From an uncultured bacterium (GTDB lineage: Bacteria; Hydrothermota; Tepidihabitantia; Tepidihabitantales; Tepidihabitantaceae): a DNA stretch of 5,523 bases. This document shows positions 1 through 5,176 of the stretch, one piece after another. The position numbers and the translations under genes were made by a program. The stretch spans positions 1-5,523 of the forward strand of contig CAKZPX010000101.1 in the NCBI GenBank assembly GCA_937139435.1, in the 5' to 3' direction. Numbering within the stretch: the first letter of the stretch is position 1; each line of letters starts with the position of its first letter. The notes beneath the pieces were generated by a model. It had not been told where the DNA came from, searched no databases, and saw only the letters and a list, made by a program, of their open reading frames with translations.

Positions 1-508
1 CGGTGGTGAGCATATCCTCATACTTTCCCATTGTGCTGTAGGCGTTGGCGATAATAGAATAAGGCTGGGAGCGATCCGGGTGAATTTTGAGGGCGGCACG
101 GGCATAATTGATGGCATTTTCGTAGTCACCGGTGGCGTATTTTTCTCGGCTGGCGGTAATGAAGGCGTTCCAGACCCAGTAATCCTGTTGTTCATCCCTG
201 GCGATATGCTCCGCCAGAGAAGAGTCGTTTTTCAACGCCAGAGAAAAGTGTTCGGCAGCGACCGAGAGGCGGTTCAGCTGGGCTTCACAGAGCCCCAGCC
301 AGAGGTGAATGTTACCCAGCGTGACATTATCAGCAGTTGTGCCGTACTGGTCCAGGGCTTTCTGAAATTGCTCGCGTGCCCGGTCATAGCGTCCACCCTG
401 AAAATGTATCCTGCCACCTCTTAAGAGGGCATCAAGTGGAACATTCTGGGCGATAACAAATCCGGCCAGGGTTACGAGCAATATTCCGAATCGGCGAAAA
501 GGTATCAT
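1..508 (-). CDS. Exported TPR-repeat protein, N-terminal part (runs off the left edge)
   Basis: Translating the reverse strand from ATG at 508 gives 169 open codons that continue past the window edge. Residues 1-20 form a signal peptide: a short basic start (MIPFRRFG), a hydrophobic core, and a plausible signal-peptidase I site after VIA, before QN. The mature part is alpha-helical with TPR-like pairs at about residues 29-56 (GGRYDRAREQFQKAL), 65-95 (LWLGLCEAQL, then AAEHFSLAL), 112-143 (GDYENAINYARAALKIHP) and the start of another at 149. TPR arrays usually bind proteins or peptides. Here the protein is probably periplasmic or envelope-associated, and no catalytic domain is visible in the part present. 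The start is well set: AGGAGGAT lies 4 bases upstream and a consensus promoter lies upstream of that. The gene is divergent from everything to its right. The family is certain only at the level of TPR; the partner and role are unknown. Confidence 0.85.
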   Translation of the reverse strand, partial: MIPFRRFGILLVTLAGFVIAQNVPLDALLRGGRIHFQGGRYDRAREQFQKALDQYGTTADNVTLGNIHLWLGLCEAQLNRLSVAAEHFSLALKNDSSLAEHIARDEQQDYWVWNAFITASREKYATGDYENAINYARAALKIHPDRSQPYSIIANAYSTMGKYEDMLTT

Positions 509-512
509 CTGT

Positions 513-520
513 ATCCTCCT
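513..520 (-). promoter_or_regulatory. Shine-Dalgarno site of the TPR gene
   Basis: The reverse strand reads AGGAGGAT, then four bases, then ATG at 508. This is a near-perfect complement of the 16S rRNA 3' end and fixes the start codon. rpsM carries the same AGGAGGAT with the same 4-base spacing measured from AGGAGG plus AT. Confidence 0.85.
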
Positions 521-548
521 GAGATTTACCATTTTTTAAAAGTAAACA

Positions 549-576
549 ATCATAGTCATTTTGCTTTCACTGTCAA
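549..576 (-). promoter_or_regulatory. Sigma70-type promoter of the TPR gene
   Basis: On the reverse strand TTGACA (576-571) is followed after 16 bases by TATGAT (554-549): a perfect -35 and a 5/6 match in the -10. The expected transcription start near 542 gives a leader of about 34 bases holding the Shine-Dalgarno site. The same -35/16/-10 combination occurs upstream of apgM. Confidence 0.7.
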
Positions 577-856
577 ACATTATTCCAGCGTGCAGTGAAC
601 GATATTCCTCAAAAAAGAGTCGGGACAAAGAGTGGCAATGCTATCAGTAGAGTTGTTTCTGGTTCAAGCAGAGATGCCCGTGGCAAAGCGCCGGTTAGAG
701 AGAGAAGGAATCGGGCACATAGTAAATTATATGTAGACAGCAGGACAAAGGAACGAGCAGCACAAGGGTTAGTCTGGTATTTTCGTTTTGGAGTTAAACC
801 GGATGTTGTTGTGAATGTGGGTGTTAGGGTTAACTGTGGTGATATCCTCCGAACCA

Positions 857-875
857 CCCGGGGGATATCCCCGGG
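857..875. other. All-GC inverted repeat (stable hairpin)
   Basis: CCCGGGG (857-863) is exactly complementary to CCCCGGG (869-875), with a five-base loop GATAT: seven G-C pairs in a row. No T-run follows directly on either strand (the nearest, TTTTT, is at 892-896), so it is not a clean intrinsic terminator. The segment 860-883 can form a competing hairpin: GGGGG 860-864 with CCCCC 879-883 and TAT 866-868 with ATA 876-878, with A865 bulged. It could stop or slow transcription, stabilise an RNA end or bind a protein; the sequence does not say which. Confidence 0.55.
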
Positions 876-881
876 ATACCC

Positions 882-912
882 CCCTTATCAATTTTTAACA
901 TGTTGATATGGG
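882..912. other. Second hairpin next to the GC inverted repeat
   Basis: CCC (882-884), T, TATCAA (886-891) pairs with TTGATA (903-908), T, GGG (910-912): nine pairs with one T-T mismatch and an 11-base loop that contains TTTTT and an AACATGTT palindrome overlapping the 3' arm. It lies 6 bases after the first hairpin. Read on the plus strand the two together might form a weak terminator-like or leader structure, but the T-run is in the loop and not after the stem. Confidence 0.4.
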
Positions 913-1021
913 AATAACTATCAGGAAATAAATATGTTAAACCTTGAGGGCATCGTTTATCATAATATCATGTTTTCAGATAGCGAACGGTGCTGGTTTG
1001 TGAGCGGGTTAATTTTATTGT

Positions 1022-1049
1022 TTGACAGATTTTGGGAGAAGGGTATCTT
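1022..1049 (+). promoter_or_regulatory. Candidate promoter of the 1067 membrane-protein gene
   Basis: TTGACA (1022-1027), 16 bases, TATCTT (1044-1049, 4/6). Transcription would start near 1056, leaving a leader of only about 11 bases that begins at the Shine-Dalgarno site. The perfect -35 supports it; the short leader and weaker -10 count against it. Confidence 0.45.
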
Positions 1050-1056
1050 TATTCCA

Positions 1057-1063
1057 GAGGTGA
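1057..1063 (+). promoter_or_regulatory. Shine-Dalgarno site of the 1067 gene
   Basis: GAGGTGA is an exact complement to the usual anti-SD sequence, 3 bases before ATG 1067. An in-frame TGA at 1061-1063 excludes any earlier start, so the start is fixed. Confidence 0.75.
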
Positions 1064-1066
1064 GCA

Positions 1067-1864
1067 ATGACTAACGATGACCGTTCTCATGAGCCCGGGA
1101 AACTGGAGTTTAAACCGGATGTTAAAAAACTGGCACGACTCGCCCGGTTCCGGCGCGTGGCGCTGTTGATAACATTGGCACTCAGCGGCGGAGCGCTGTT
1201 GCTGGTAATTACGCTTCAGCCGCGCTGGGATATAAGTGATACTGTTTCCTATCAGCACCGGCTGGCTGACAGAGAGGTGAGTGAAGAGGTGAAAGTTGCT
1301 GGTGGTAATGGAGGGAGAACACCGGTAACCGGAGAAGGTATCCCGGCGTCGGTTGACGATGGGCTTGCTAACGCATTAAGGTCTGCCGGTGTAATTTATG
1401 CCCAGGGCGAGACAATAGTTGCTCAATGGCGGCTGGTAGAAGGGGTGGTGCTTTATGCTGCGGTTCAGGTGAATAATGTTGATGAGGTGTTAAGAAGGAT
1501 AGGAATAGCCAGGATGGTTGCTGATAGCGCCCGCACCAGAATGGGAGAGATTGAGTTAGAATTGAAACGGTTGAAAGAAATTATGAGCGGCGCTGTTAAG
1601 GCAAAGATACAGATAAGTTCAGTGTACAGAACAGCGAACGATTTCTTTGCTGTCCTCAAAGAGGAGACGGACGACCGCTGGGCATGGCTTGATGCTTATG
1701 AAAAGGCGGTCCGGGCTTTAGCCCAGGGTGATGAGGCGGAGTTTGATATCAAGAATAATGTTGCCGGGGGATATTTGCGGAAGTGTGAGGCACGCCGCCG
1801 GCGGTTGTACCGAATGCAAACCGCCCTGGAGGAGACCTTTCAGAGGTTCACTACCGGTCGTTAA
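1067..1864 (+). CDS. Single-pass membrane protein of unknown function
   Basis: I do not recognise this 265-residue protein. The N-terminus (1-30) is hydrophilic and ends in a basic stretch (KKLARLARFRR), followed by one hydrophobic segment at about 31-50 (VALLITLALSGGALLLVITL). By the positive-inside rule residues 1-30 face the cytoplasm and 51-265 lie outside the membrane. There is no cleavage motif or lipobox, so this looks like a signal anchor. A polar, glycine-rich linker (about 67-95) leads to a mostly helical, charged domain (96-262). Helices around 137-175 and 206-222 could form a coiled coil or helical bundle, and the end is very basic (CEARRRRLYRM). The only cysteine is C240. The start is fixed by an in-frame stop just upstream and a good Shine-Dalgarno site. 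The next gene, 52 bases on, is also a membrane protein and also unknown, so a shared envelope role is possible but unproven. Purine-rich codon use resembles that of its neighbours, supporting a real gene. Confidence 0.8.
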   Translation: MTNDDRSHEPGKLEFKPDVKKLARLARFRRVALLITLALSGGALLLVITLQPRWDISDTVSYQHRLADREVSEEVKVAGGNGGRTPVTGEGIPASVDDGLANALRSAGVIYAQGETIVAQWRLVEGVVLYAAVQVNNVDEVLRRIGIARMVADSARTRMGEIELELKRLKEIMSGAVKAKIQISSVYRTANDFFAVLKEETDDRWAWLDAYEKAVRALAQGDEAEFDIKNNVAGGYLRKCEARRRRLYRMQTALEETFQRFTTGR

Positions 1865-1867
1865 TTT

Positions 1868-1896
1868 TTGAGAGTTTACTGGATTTCTCGGATAAT
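1868..1896 (+). promoter_or_regulatory. Candidate promoter of the 1917 gene
   Basis: TTGAGA (1868-1873), 17 bases, GATAAT (1891-1896): 5/6 at each box with ideal spacing, giving a leader of about 13 bases. A perfect TATAAT at 1902-1907 is an alternative -10, but it has no good -35 at 16-18 bases; used, it would start RNA within a few bases of ATG 1917. Either way the leader has no Shine-Dalgarno site. Confidence 0.5.
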
Positions 1897-1916
1897 TTTA
1901 TTATAATACTATCACA

Positions 1917-2468
1917 ATGGAAGGACGGGAGCAAACGGGTATTGAGTCACTGAAGACTCCGATAGTTAATACCAGAAGATTACCCGCCGAATATCGGTAT
2001 AAAACTAATTTTCTGGGTAGTATCTTTATCGGAGGAGCGATTATTGGCTGGTTGTTGCTTTTGGGGGGCGGGGTGTTTACAATTCTTCTTACAATTATCG
2101 CTATCGGATGTCTCCTGTACGGATGTATCGGTATATTAGCCGACCCGGAAGGTGTTATCTGTTCGGCGGGGAGACGGTTGGTAATTACTGACGCGTGTCT
2201 GCAGGAAATAGATGAGAAAGCAAATGTTCGCTGGGTGATATTACCGCAGGAGATTAAAGCGATAGAAAGAAAAGTAAAGGGACGGATACCGAACTTGCTC
2301 CTGCAAAAGGAGCTAACCTTAGAAATCTGGGATGTGATTTTAGTTGACGGGAAAAGGATTCGTATACCGGTCTGGTTACTGCCCGACGGCGGGAAGGGCT
2401 TTAAATTACAGTTTGATCTTTTGATTTACGCCCGGCGAACAAAGCAGGACAACCGACCGGGCAATTGA
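1917..2468 (+). CDS. Two-TM membrane protein with C-terminal soluble domain, PH-like at a guess
   Basis: The 183-residue protein has a hydrophilic N-terminus (1-30), two adjacent hydrophobic segments at about 31-50 and 52-74 forming a helical hairpin, then a cytoplasmic-looking domain (76-175). That domain alternates hydrophobic and charged residues as beta strands do: RRLVITDACLQEID, VRWVILPQEIKAIER, LTLEIWDVILVDGKRIRIPV. A membrane hairpin followed by a strand-rich domain with a 'lvIT...v.w..I..I' pattern recalls bacterial PH-domain membrane proteins (the YdbT/bPH type). This is an inference from pattern only, and no family signature is decisive. Cysteines C65 and C70 lie in the second TM segment, C82 and C94 after it. 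An in-frame TAA at 1893 limits the start to ATG 1917, which has no Shine-Dalgarno site. Its stop codon overlaps the -35 box of the apgM promoter. Confidence 0.8.
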   Translation: MEGREQTGIESLKTPIVNTRRLPAEYRYKTNFLGSIFIGGAIIGWLLLLGGGVFTILLTIIAIGCLLYGCIGILADPEGVICSAGRRLVITDACLQEIDEKANVRWVILPQEIKAIERKVKGRIPNLLLQKELTLEIWDVILVDGKRIRIPVWLLPDGGKGFKLQFDLLIYARRTKQDNRPGN

Positions 2469-2492
2469 CAGGGGGATAATTTTCGTTATGAT
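2465..2492 (+). promoter_or_regulatory. Sigma70-type promoter of apgM, overlapping the upstream stop codon
   Basis: TTGACA (2465-2470), 16 bases, TATGAT (2487-2492): perfect -35 and 5/6 in the -10. The -35 contains the TGA stop of the preceding gene. RNA is expected to start about 6-7 bases after the -10, that is at or within a base or two of the GTG start codon at 2498, so the transcript would be leaderless. Confidence 0.7.
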
Positions 2493-2497
2493 TTTTT

Positions 2498-3715
2498 GTG
2501 TTTGATTATCGCGCAGTTCCAATTGAACCCAACGATAAAAAAATATTGTTGATCATTATTGATGGTCTGGGAGGTTTACAGAGAAACGGCAAAACGGAAC
2601 TGCAGACCGCATGGATGCCTAACATGCAAAAACTGGCGATGAATTCCAGTCTGGGATTACTTGTTCCCATTGCACCCAGTGTTACGCCTGGTTCCGGGGC
2701 AGCACATCTGGCAATTTTCGGTTACGATCCTACCCGGTATGAGGTGGGGCGAGGTGTAATTGAGGTTCTGGGGAGCGGGTTGACGCCTGCGCCAGGGGAT
2801 CTATGTTGTCGGGCAAATTTTGCTACCGTTGATTCTACCGGGGTGGTAGTTGACCGTCGGGCAAAGAAGGACGGAGAACGGATGGCGGATGAGGAGTGTC
2901 GGGCGTTATGTGCCGAATTACAACGCGCAATTCCCCGGATAGACGATGTTGTGGTGACAATAAAACCCGGGAAAGGGCACCGCTTTGTTGTCGTCTTTTC
3001 CGGACCGGGGTTAAGAGAAGGTCTTACCGATTCTGACCCGGGTAAAGAAGGGAAAAGACCGCTGGCGGTGAAATCACTTAATCCGGAGGCAGGGCGGGCA
3101 GCAGATATTGTCAACCGGTTTATAGAGTTAAGTGCCGGGTTATTAAAGAGGCGAGAAAGAGCCAATTTTGTGCTTTTACGCGGGGCAGGTCTGCCCCCTG
3201 ATTTGCCATCATTTTCGGAAAGGTATAAACTGCGTGCCGCCTGTATCGCTGCCTATCCGATGTATAAAGGGTTAGCAAGATTGTTGGGGATGGAGGTTTT
3301 GGAATGCGGAGAAACCTGGGAGGGGGAGTTAAAAGCGCTGGCTCAGTACCGGAATGATTTTGATTTCTTTTATCTCCATTTTAAGGAATTCGACCAGGCA
3401 GGTGAGGACGGCAACTTTGAGTATAAGGTAGAGCTTTTAGAACGATTTGATGAAATGGTTATCCCTCAGGTTGTAAAAATGGGGTTTGATGTGCTGTGCA
3501 TTACCGGTGACCATTCCACCCCGGCGGTTTTACGTGGACACTCCTGGCATCCGGTGCCGATTTTGTTAAATGCTGCTTCGGCACGCAGTTTTCCGATCAA
3601 GGAGGAGTTTAGCGAACGGTCATGTACTTACGGCAGTCTCGGTGTTATTTACGGATTAGAGTTGATGCCGCTATTGCTTGCCCATGCCTTTCGTTACGGA
3701 AAATTCGGGGCTTAA
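2498..3715 (+). CDS. apgM: Cofactor-independent phosphoglycerate mutase, archaeal type (ApgM)
   Basis: This enzyme interconverts 3- and 2-phosphoglycerate in glycolysis/gluconeogenesis through a phosphoserine intermediate and two divalent metals (Mn). It belongs to the alkaline-phosphatase superfamily and is cytosolic. At 405 residues it has the usual ApgM length. Visible signatures are IIDGLGG with metal ligand D22, VTPGSGAAHLAIFGYDP with nucleophile S66, LLRGAG (226-231), FKEFDQAGEDGNFEYK with D299, TGDHSTP with D338/H339, and HSWHPVPIL with H348. The usual histidine of the A-G-H-D-G motif is E303 here, so one Mn ligand would change from His to Glu; the rest of the active site is intact. 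A TGA at 2489 and the IDG motif near the N-terminus make GTG 2498 essentially the only possible start, and it has no Shine-Dalgarno site. ApgM relatives in some bacteria have been proposed to act as homoserine kinases, which cannot be excluded by eye. The IMP cyclohydrolase gene follows after 15 bases and is probably co-transcribed. Confidence 0.93.
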   Translation: MFDYRAVPIEPNDKKILLIIIDGLGGLQRNGKTELQTAWMPNMQKLAMNSSLGLLVPIAPSVTPGSGAAHLAIFGYDPTRYEVGRGVIEVLGSGLTPAPGDLCCRANFATVDSTGVVVDRRAKKDGERMADEECRALCAELQRAIPRIDDVVVTIKPGKGHRFVVVFSGPGLREGLTDSDPGKEGKRPLAVKSLNPEAGRAADIVNRFIELSAGLLKRRERANFVLLRGAGLPPDLPSFSERYKLRAACIAAYPMYKGLARLLGMEVLECGETWEGELKALAQYRNDFDFFYLHFKEFDQAGEDGNFEYKVELLERFDEMVIPQVVKMGFDVLCITGDHSTPAVLRGHSWHPVPILLNAASARSFPIKEEFSERSCTYGSLGVIYGLELMPLLLAHAFRYGKFGA

Positions 3716-3730
3716 TAAAAATAAAATAAT

Positions 3731-4312
3731 ATGAAGACGCGCTGGGCGATTTTTTCCTTGTGGGACAAGACCGGTGCGGTGGAACTGGCACAGACGATCG
3801 TCAATTACGGTTATCAAATTCTTGCCACTTCCCGAACCGCTCAGGTGCTTTCTACCGGTGGGGTTGATGTAACCGAGGTTTCTCAATGGACCGGGGCACC
3901 AGAGATTTTAGGGGGCAGAGTAAAGACGATTCACCCCAAGATCGCTGCCGGTATTCTTTCTCTGCGGCAGGACGAGTCGGTGGAGCCAATTGATCTGGTT
4001 GTATGTAACTTATACCCGTTTGCTGATGGGATTAAACAGGGGTGTAGTCTAAAGGAGTTGATTGAACTTATTGACATCGGCGGTGTGACACTTTTAAGGG
4101 CAGCAGCGAAGAACTGGTTCTTTGTCACACCGGTTCCTGCCCCGCAGTATTACCAGTTGATTGTTGAAGAGTTTAAGCGCAATGGCGAGGTATCGCCACT
4201 TAAAAGATTAGAACTTGCCCGGATTACCTTTGAGCTGACAGGTAGTTACGATAGATTGATTGCAAATTATTTTGCGGAGATTGTTGACAAATATCCCTCA
4301 ATAGATGTATAA
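3731..4312 (+). CDS. purH: IMP cyclohydrolase, stand-alone N-terminal domain of PurH
   Basis: It closes the purine ring, FAICAR to IMP plus water, the last step of de novo IMP synthesis. The 193 residues cover the whole cyclohydrolase (MGS-like fold) domain and nothing else: SLWDKTG (9-15), TGAPEILGGRVKTIHPK (54-70), IDLVVCNLYPF (87-97), IDIGGVTLLRAAAKN (114-128), and the LARITFELTGSYDRLIA helix (162-178). Active-site residues known from ATIC/PurH are present: R63, K65, N93, Y95, D115, K127. The usual bacterial protein has about 500 residues with a C-terminal AICAR transformylase. That half is absent, and the gene ends cleanly 43 bases before rpsM, so the transformylase must be encoded elsewhere (as a separate PurH half or a PurP-type enzyme). 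The phosphate-binding motif usually reading STGGT is A-T-S-R-T (32-36). ATG 3731 follows a 15-base A/T-only spacer with no Shine-Dalgarno site and no convincing promoter of its own, so co-transcription with apgM is likely. Confidence 0.9.
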   Translation: MKTRWAIFSLWDKTGAVELAQTIVNYGYQILATSRTAQVLSTGGVDVTEVSQWTGAPEILGGRVKTIHPKIAAGILSLRQDESVEPIDLVVCNLYPFADGIKQGCSLKELIELIDIGGVTLLRAAAKNWFFVTPVPAPQYYQLIVEEFKRNGEVSPLKRLELARITFELTGSYDRLIANYFAEIVDKYPSIDV

Positions 4313-4313
4313 T
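4284..4313 (+). promoter_or_regulatory. Consensus sigma70 promoter of the rpsM operon, inside the 3' end of purH
   Basis: TTGACA (4284-4289), 18 bases, TATAAT (4308-4313): both boxes perfect. The -10 covers the TAA stop of the cyclohydrolase gene (4310-4312). RNA would start near 4320, giving a leader of about 36 A/T-rich bases that contains the rpsM Shine-Dalgarno site. I saw no S4-binding pseudoknot in this short leader. It suggests the ribosomal genes are expressed independently of purH. Confidence 0.75.
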
Positions 4314-4345
4314 AAGCATTAGGTTTAAATTTTAATTTCTATATC

Positions 4346-4351
4346 AGGAGG
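4346..4351 (+). promoter_or_regulatory. Shine-Dalgarno site selecting the GTG start of rpsM
   Basis: AGGAGG, 4 bases before GTG 4356. The family N-terminus (M-A-R-I-x-G-V-D-L-P) begins exactly at this GTG, so spacing and homology agree. Confidence 0.9.
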
Positions 4352-4355
4352 ATAA

Positions 4356-4748
4356 GTGGCTCGAATTGTTGGTGTTGATTTACCTGAACGGAAAAAGGTG
4401 CTTTACGCCTTACCGAGCATATATGGTATCGGGCTTTCTTCTGCCCGTAAGATACTCGCTGCAACCGGGATTAATCCGGATAAACGGGTTGGCGAATTGA
4501 CCGATGAAGAACTGGCGAGTCTGCGAAAAGAGATCGAAAGTAGCTATAAAGTTGAGGGAGAGCTTCGTGCCGAGATTTCAGCCAATATTAAGCGTTACAT
4601 TGAAATTGGCTGTTATCGCGGTTTGCGCCACAAGGCGCGTCTACCGGTGCGCGGGCAGCGAACACGAACCAATGCTCGTACCCGGAAGGGACCAAGAAAG
4701 ACTTCGGGTGTAATTAAGGTAAGAACGACCCCCGGGAAAAAGGAGTAA
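4356..4748 (+). CDS. rpsM: 30S ribosomal protein S13
   Basis: S13 sits in the head of the small subunit, contacting the P-site tRNA through its basic tail and the large subunit through the inter-subunit bridges. The 130-residue length is normal or slightly long for bacteria. The N-terminal MARIVGVDLP, the helical body with GIG (24-26) and TGI (37-39), and the C-terminal GCYRGLRHKARLPVRGQRTR stretch followed by TNARTRKGPRK are all family hallmarks. One small oddity: the usual Gly before LPVRG is Arg (R95). The start is GTG, fixed by a strong Shine-Dalgarno site and a consensus promoter. The usual infA and rpmJ genes are not upstream; purH is. rpsK follows after 3 bases, and its Shine-Dalgarno site lies in the last codons of this gene, so the two are one transcript and probably translationally coupled. 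Confidence 0.98.
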   Translation: MARIVGVDLPERKKVLYALPSIYGIGLSSARKILAATGINPDKRVGELTDEELASLRKEIESSYKVEGELRAEISANIKRYIEIGCYRGLRHKARLPVRGQRTRTNARTRKGPRKTSGVIKVRTTPGKKE

Positions 4749-4751
4749 TCT

Positions 4752-5126
4752 ATGGCGAAGAAATCCGGACGAAAAAGGGCATCCCCTTTATGCGTGGCTC
4801 ACATAACCACGACTTTTAATAATACCATAGTAACCATAGCCGAACCTAACGGTGCGGTAGTATGCTGGTCATCTGCTGGACGGGTTGGCTTTAAAGGGGC
4901 AAAAAAGGGGACTCCGTATGCTGCCGGACAGGCAGCGGAAAGTGCCGGCAAGGAAGCGGTTGCTTTGGGAGTAAAAAAAGTAGAGGTGCAGGTGAGCGGT
5001 CCCGGGCCCGGGCGGGAGGCGGCGATTCGTTCTTTACAGAATGCCGGGCTTGATATCGTTTCTATTAGAGATATAACACCCATTCCTCATAATGGCTGTC
5101 GTCCTCCTAAACAGAGACGGGTGTAG
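4752..5126 (+). CDS. rpsK: 30S ribosomal protein S11
   Basis: S11 is in the platform of the small subunit, where it contacts 16S rRNA near the mRNA exit (Shine-Dalgarno) region together with S18/S6 neighbours. The 124-residue length is typical. Family motifs run in order: HITTTFNNTIVTI (17-29), WSSAG (39-43), GFKGAKKGTPYAA (46-58), VSGPGPGREAAIRSL (81-95), and the near-invariant ITPIPHNGCRPPKQRRV at the C-terminus (108-124). Translation starts at ATG 4752 behind AAAAAGGAG (4737-4745), which is read as the final K-K-E codons of rpsM. It is in the same transcript as rpsM. A separate promoter in the 50-base gap before rpsD means S4 may be made partly independently. Confidence 0.98.
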   Translation: MAKKSGRKRASPLCVAHITTTFNNTIVTIAEPNGAVVCWSSAGRVGFKGAKKGTPYAAGQAAESAGKEAVALGVKKVEVQVSGPGPGREAAIRSLQNAGLDIVSIRDITPIPHNGCRPPKQRRV

Positions 5127-5134
5127 TGGTATTG

Positions 5135-5163
5135 TTGACATATTACTTAAATGTATCTATAAT
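5135..5163 (+). promoter_or_regulatory. Perfect-consensus sigma70 promoter of rpsD
   Basis: TTGACA (5135-5140), exactly 17 bases, TATAAT (5158-5163): ideal in both boxes and spacing. It lies in the 50-base gap between rpsK and rpsD. RNA would start at about 5170, only some 6-7 bases before ATG 5177, so the mRNA would be nearly leaderless with no room for a Shine-Dalgarno site and none visible. Confidence 0.75.
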
Positions 5164-5176
5164 CACGGAATAAATT

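Larger units (their letters stand above)
577..1021. other. Long intergenic stretch without a convincing gene
   Basis: No recognised protein or RNA gene was found in this gap. A GTG-started plus-strand frame (595-906, 103 codons) and a reverse frame (857-609, 82 codons) are open, but neither has a Shine-Dalgarno site, a family resemblance or a fitting promoter, and the plus frame runs straight through the GC hairpin at 857-875. I looked by eye for hallmarks of tRNA, RNase P RNA, tmRNA and SRP RNA and saw none. The plus strand is purine-rich between about 600 and 840, which would be compatible with a transcribed leader, small RNA or decayed gene. A weak candidate promoter (TTGAGG 944-949, 16 bases, TATCAT 966-971) points towards the 1067 gene. 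Confidence 0.6.

Noticed and set aside
661..680. tRNA-like T-arm (GGTTCAAGC)
   Set aside because: There is no matching five-pair stem around the loop and no acceptor, D or anticodon arm in the flanking bases.
599..736. Short plus-strand frame reading ...EMPVAKRRLEREGIGHIVNYM before a stop
   Set aside because: It looks protein-like, but only about 46 codons lie between stops, which is not significant. It has no start signal and I cannot link it to a family. It could be a pseudogene fragment.
609..857. Reverse-strand open frame of 82 codons opposite the same region
   Set aside because: The translation is rich in Leu, Thr and Pro with no signal peptide, motif or ribosome binding site, as expected from the complement of a purine-rich strand.
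595..906. GTG-started plus-strand open frame of 103 codons
   Set aside because: It has no Shine-Dalgarno site, no fitting promoter and no recognisable domain, and its end is formed by the GC hairpin (R-G-I-S-P-G-Y-P-P). I treat it as chance or decay, not as a gene.
857..912. Intrinsic terminator
   Set aside because: The stems are strong, but no T-run directly follows on either strand; the only TTTTT lies in the loop of the second hairpin. The neighbouring genes diverge from the gap, so no gene needs a terminator here.
2722..3165. Reverse-strand open frame of 147 codons inside apgM
   Set aside because: It is the antisense shadow of a clearly assigned gene, with a Ser/Pro/Arg-rich translation and no start signals.
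3713..3730. Own promoter for the cyclohydrolase gene in the A/T-only spacer
   Set aside because: TAAAAT at 3722-3727 is a possible -10, but it is only 3 bases from ATG and no -35 lies 16-18 bases upstream. Co-transcription with apgM is simpler.
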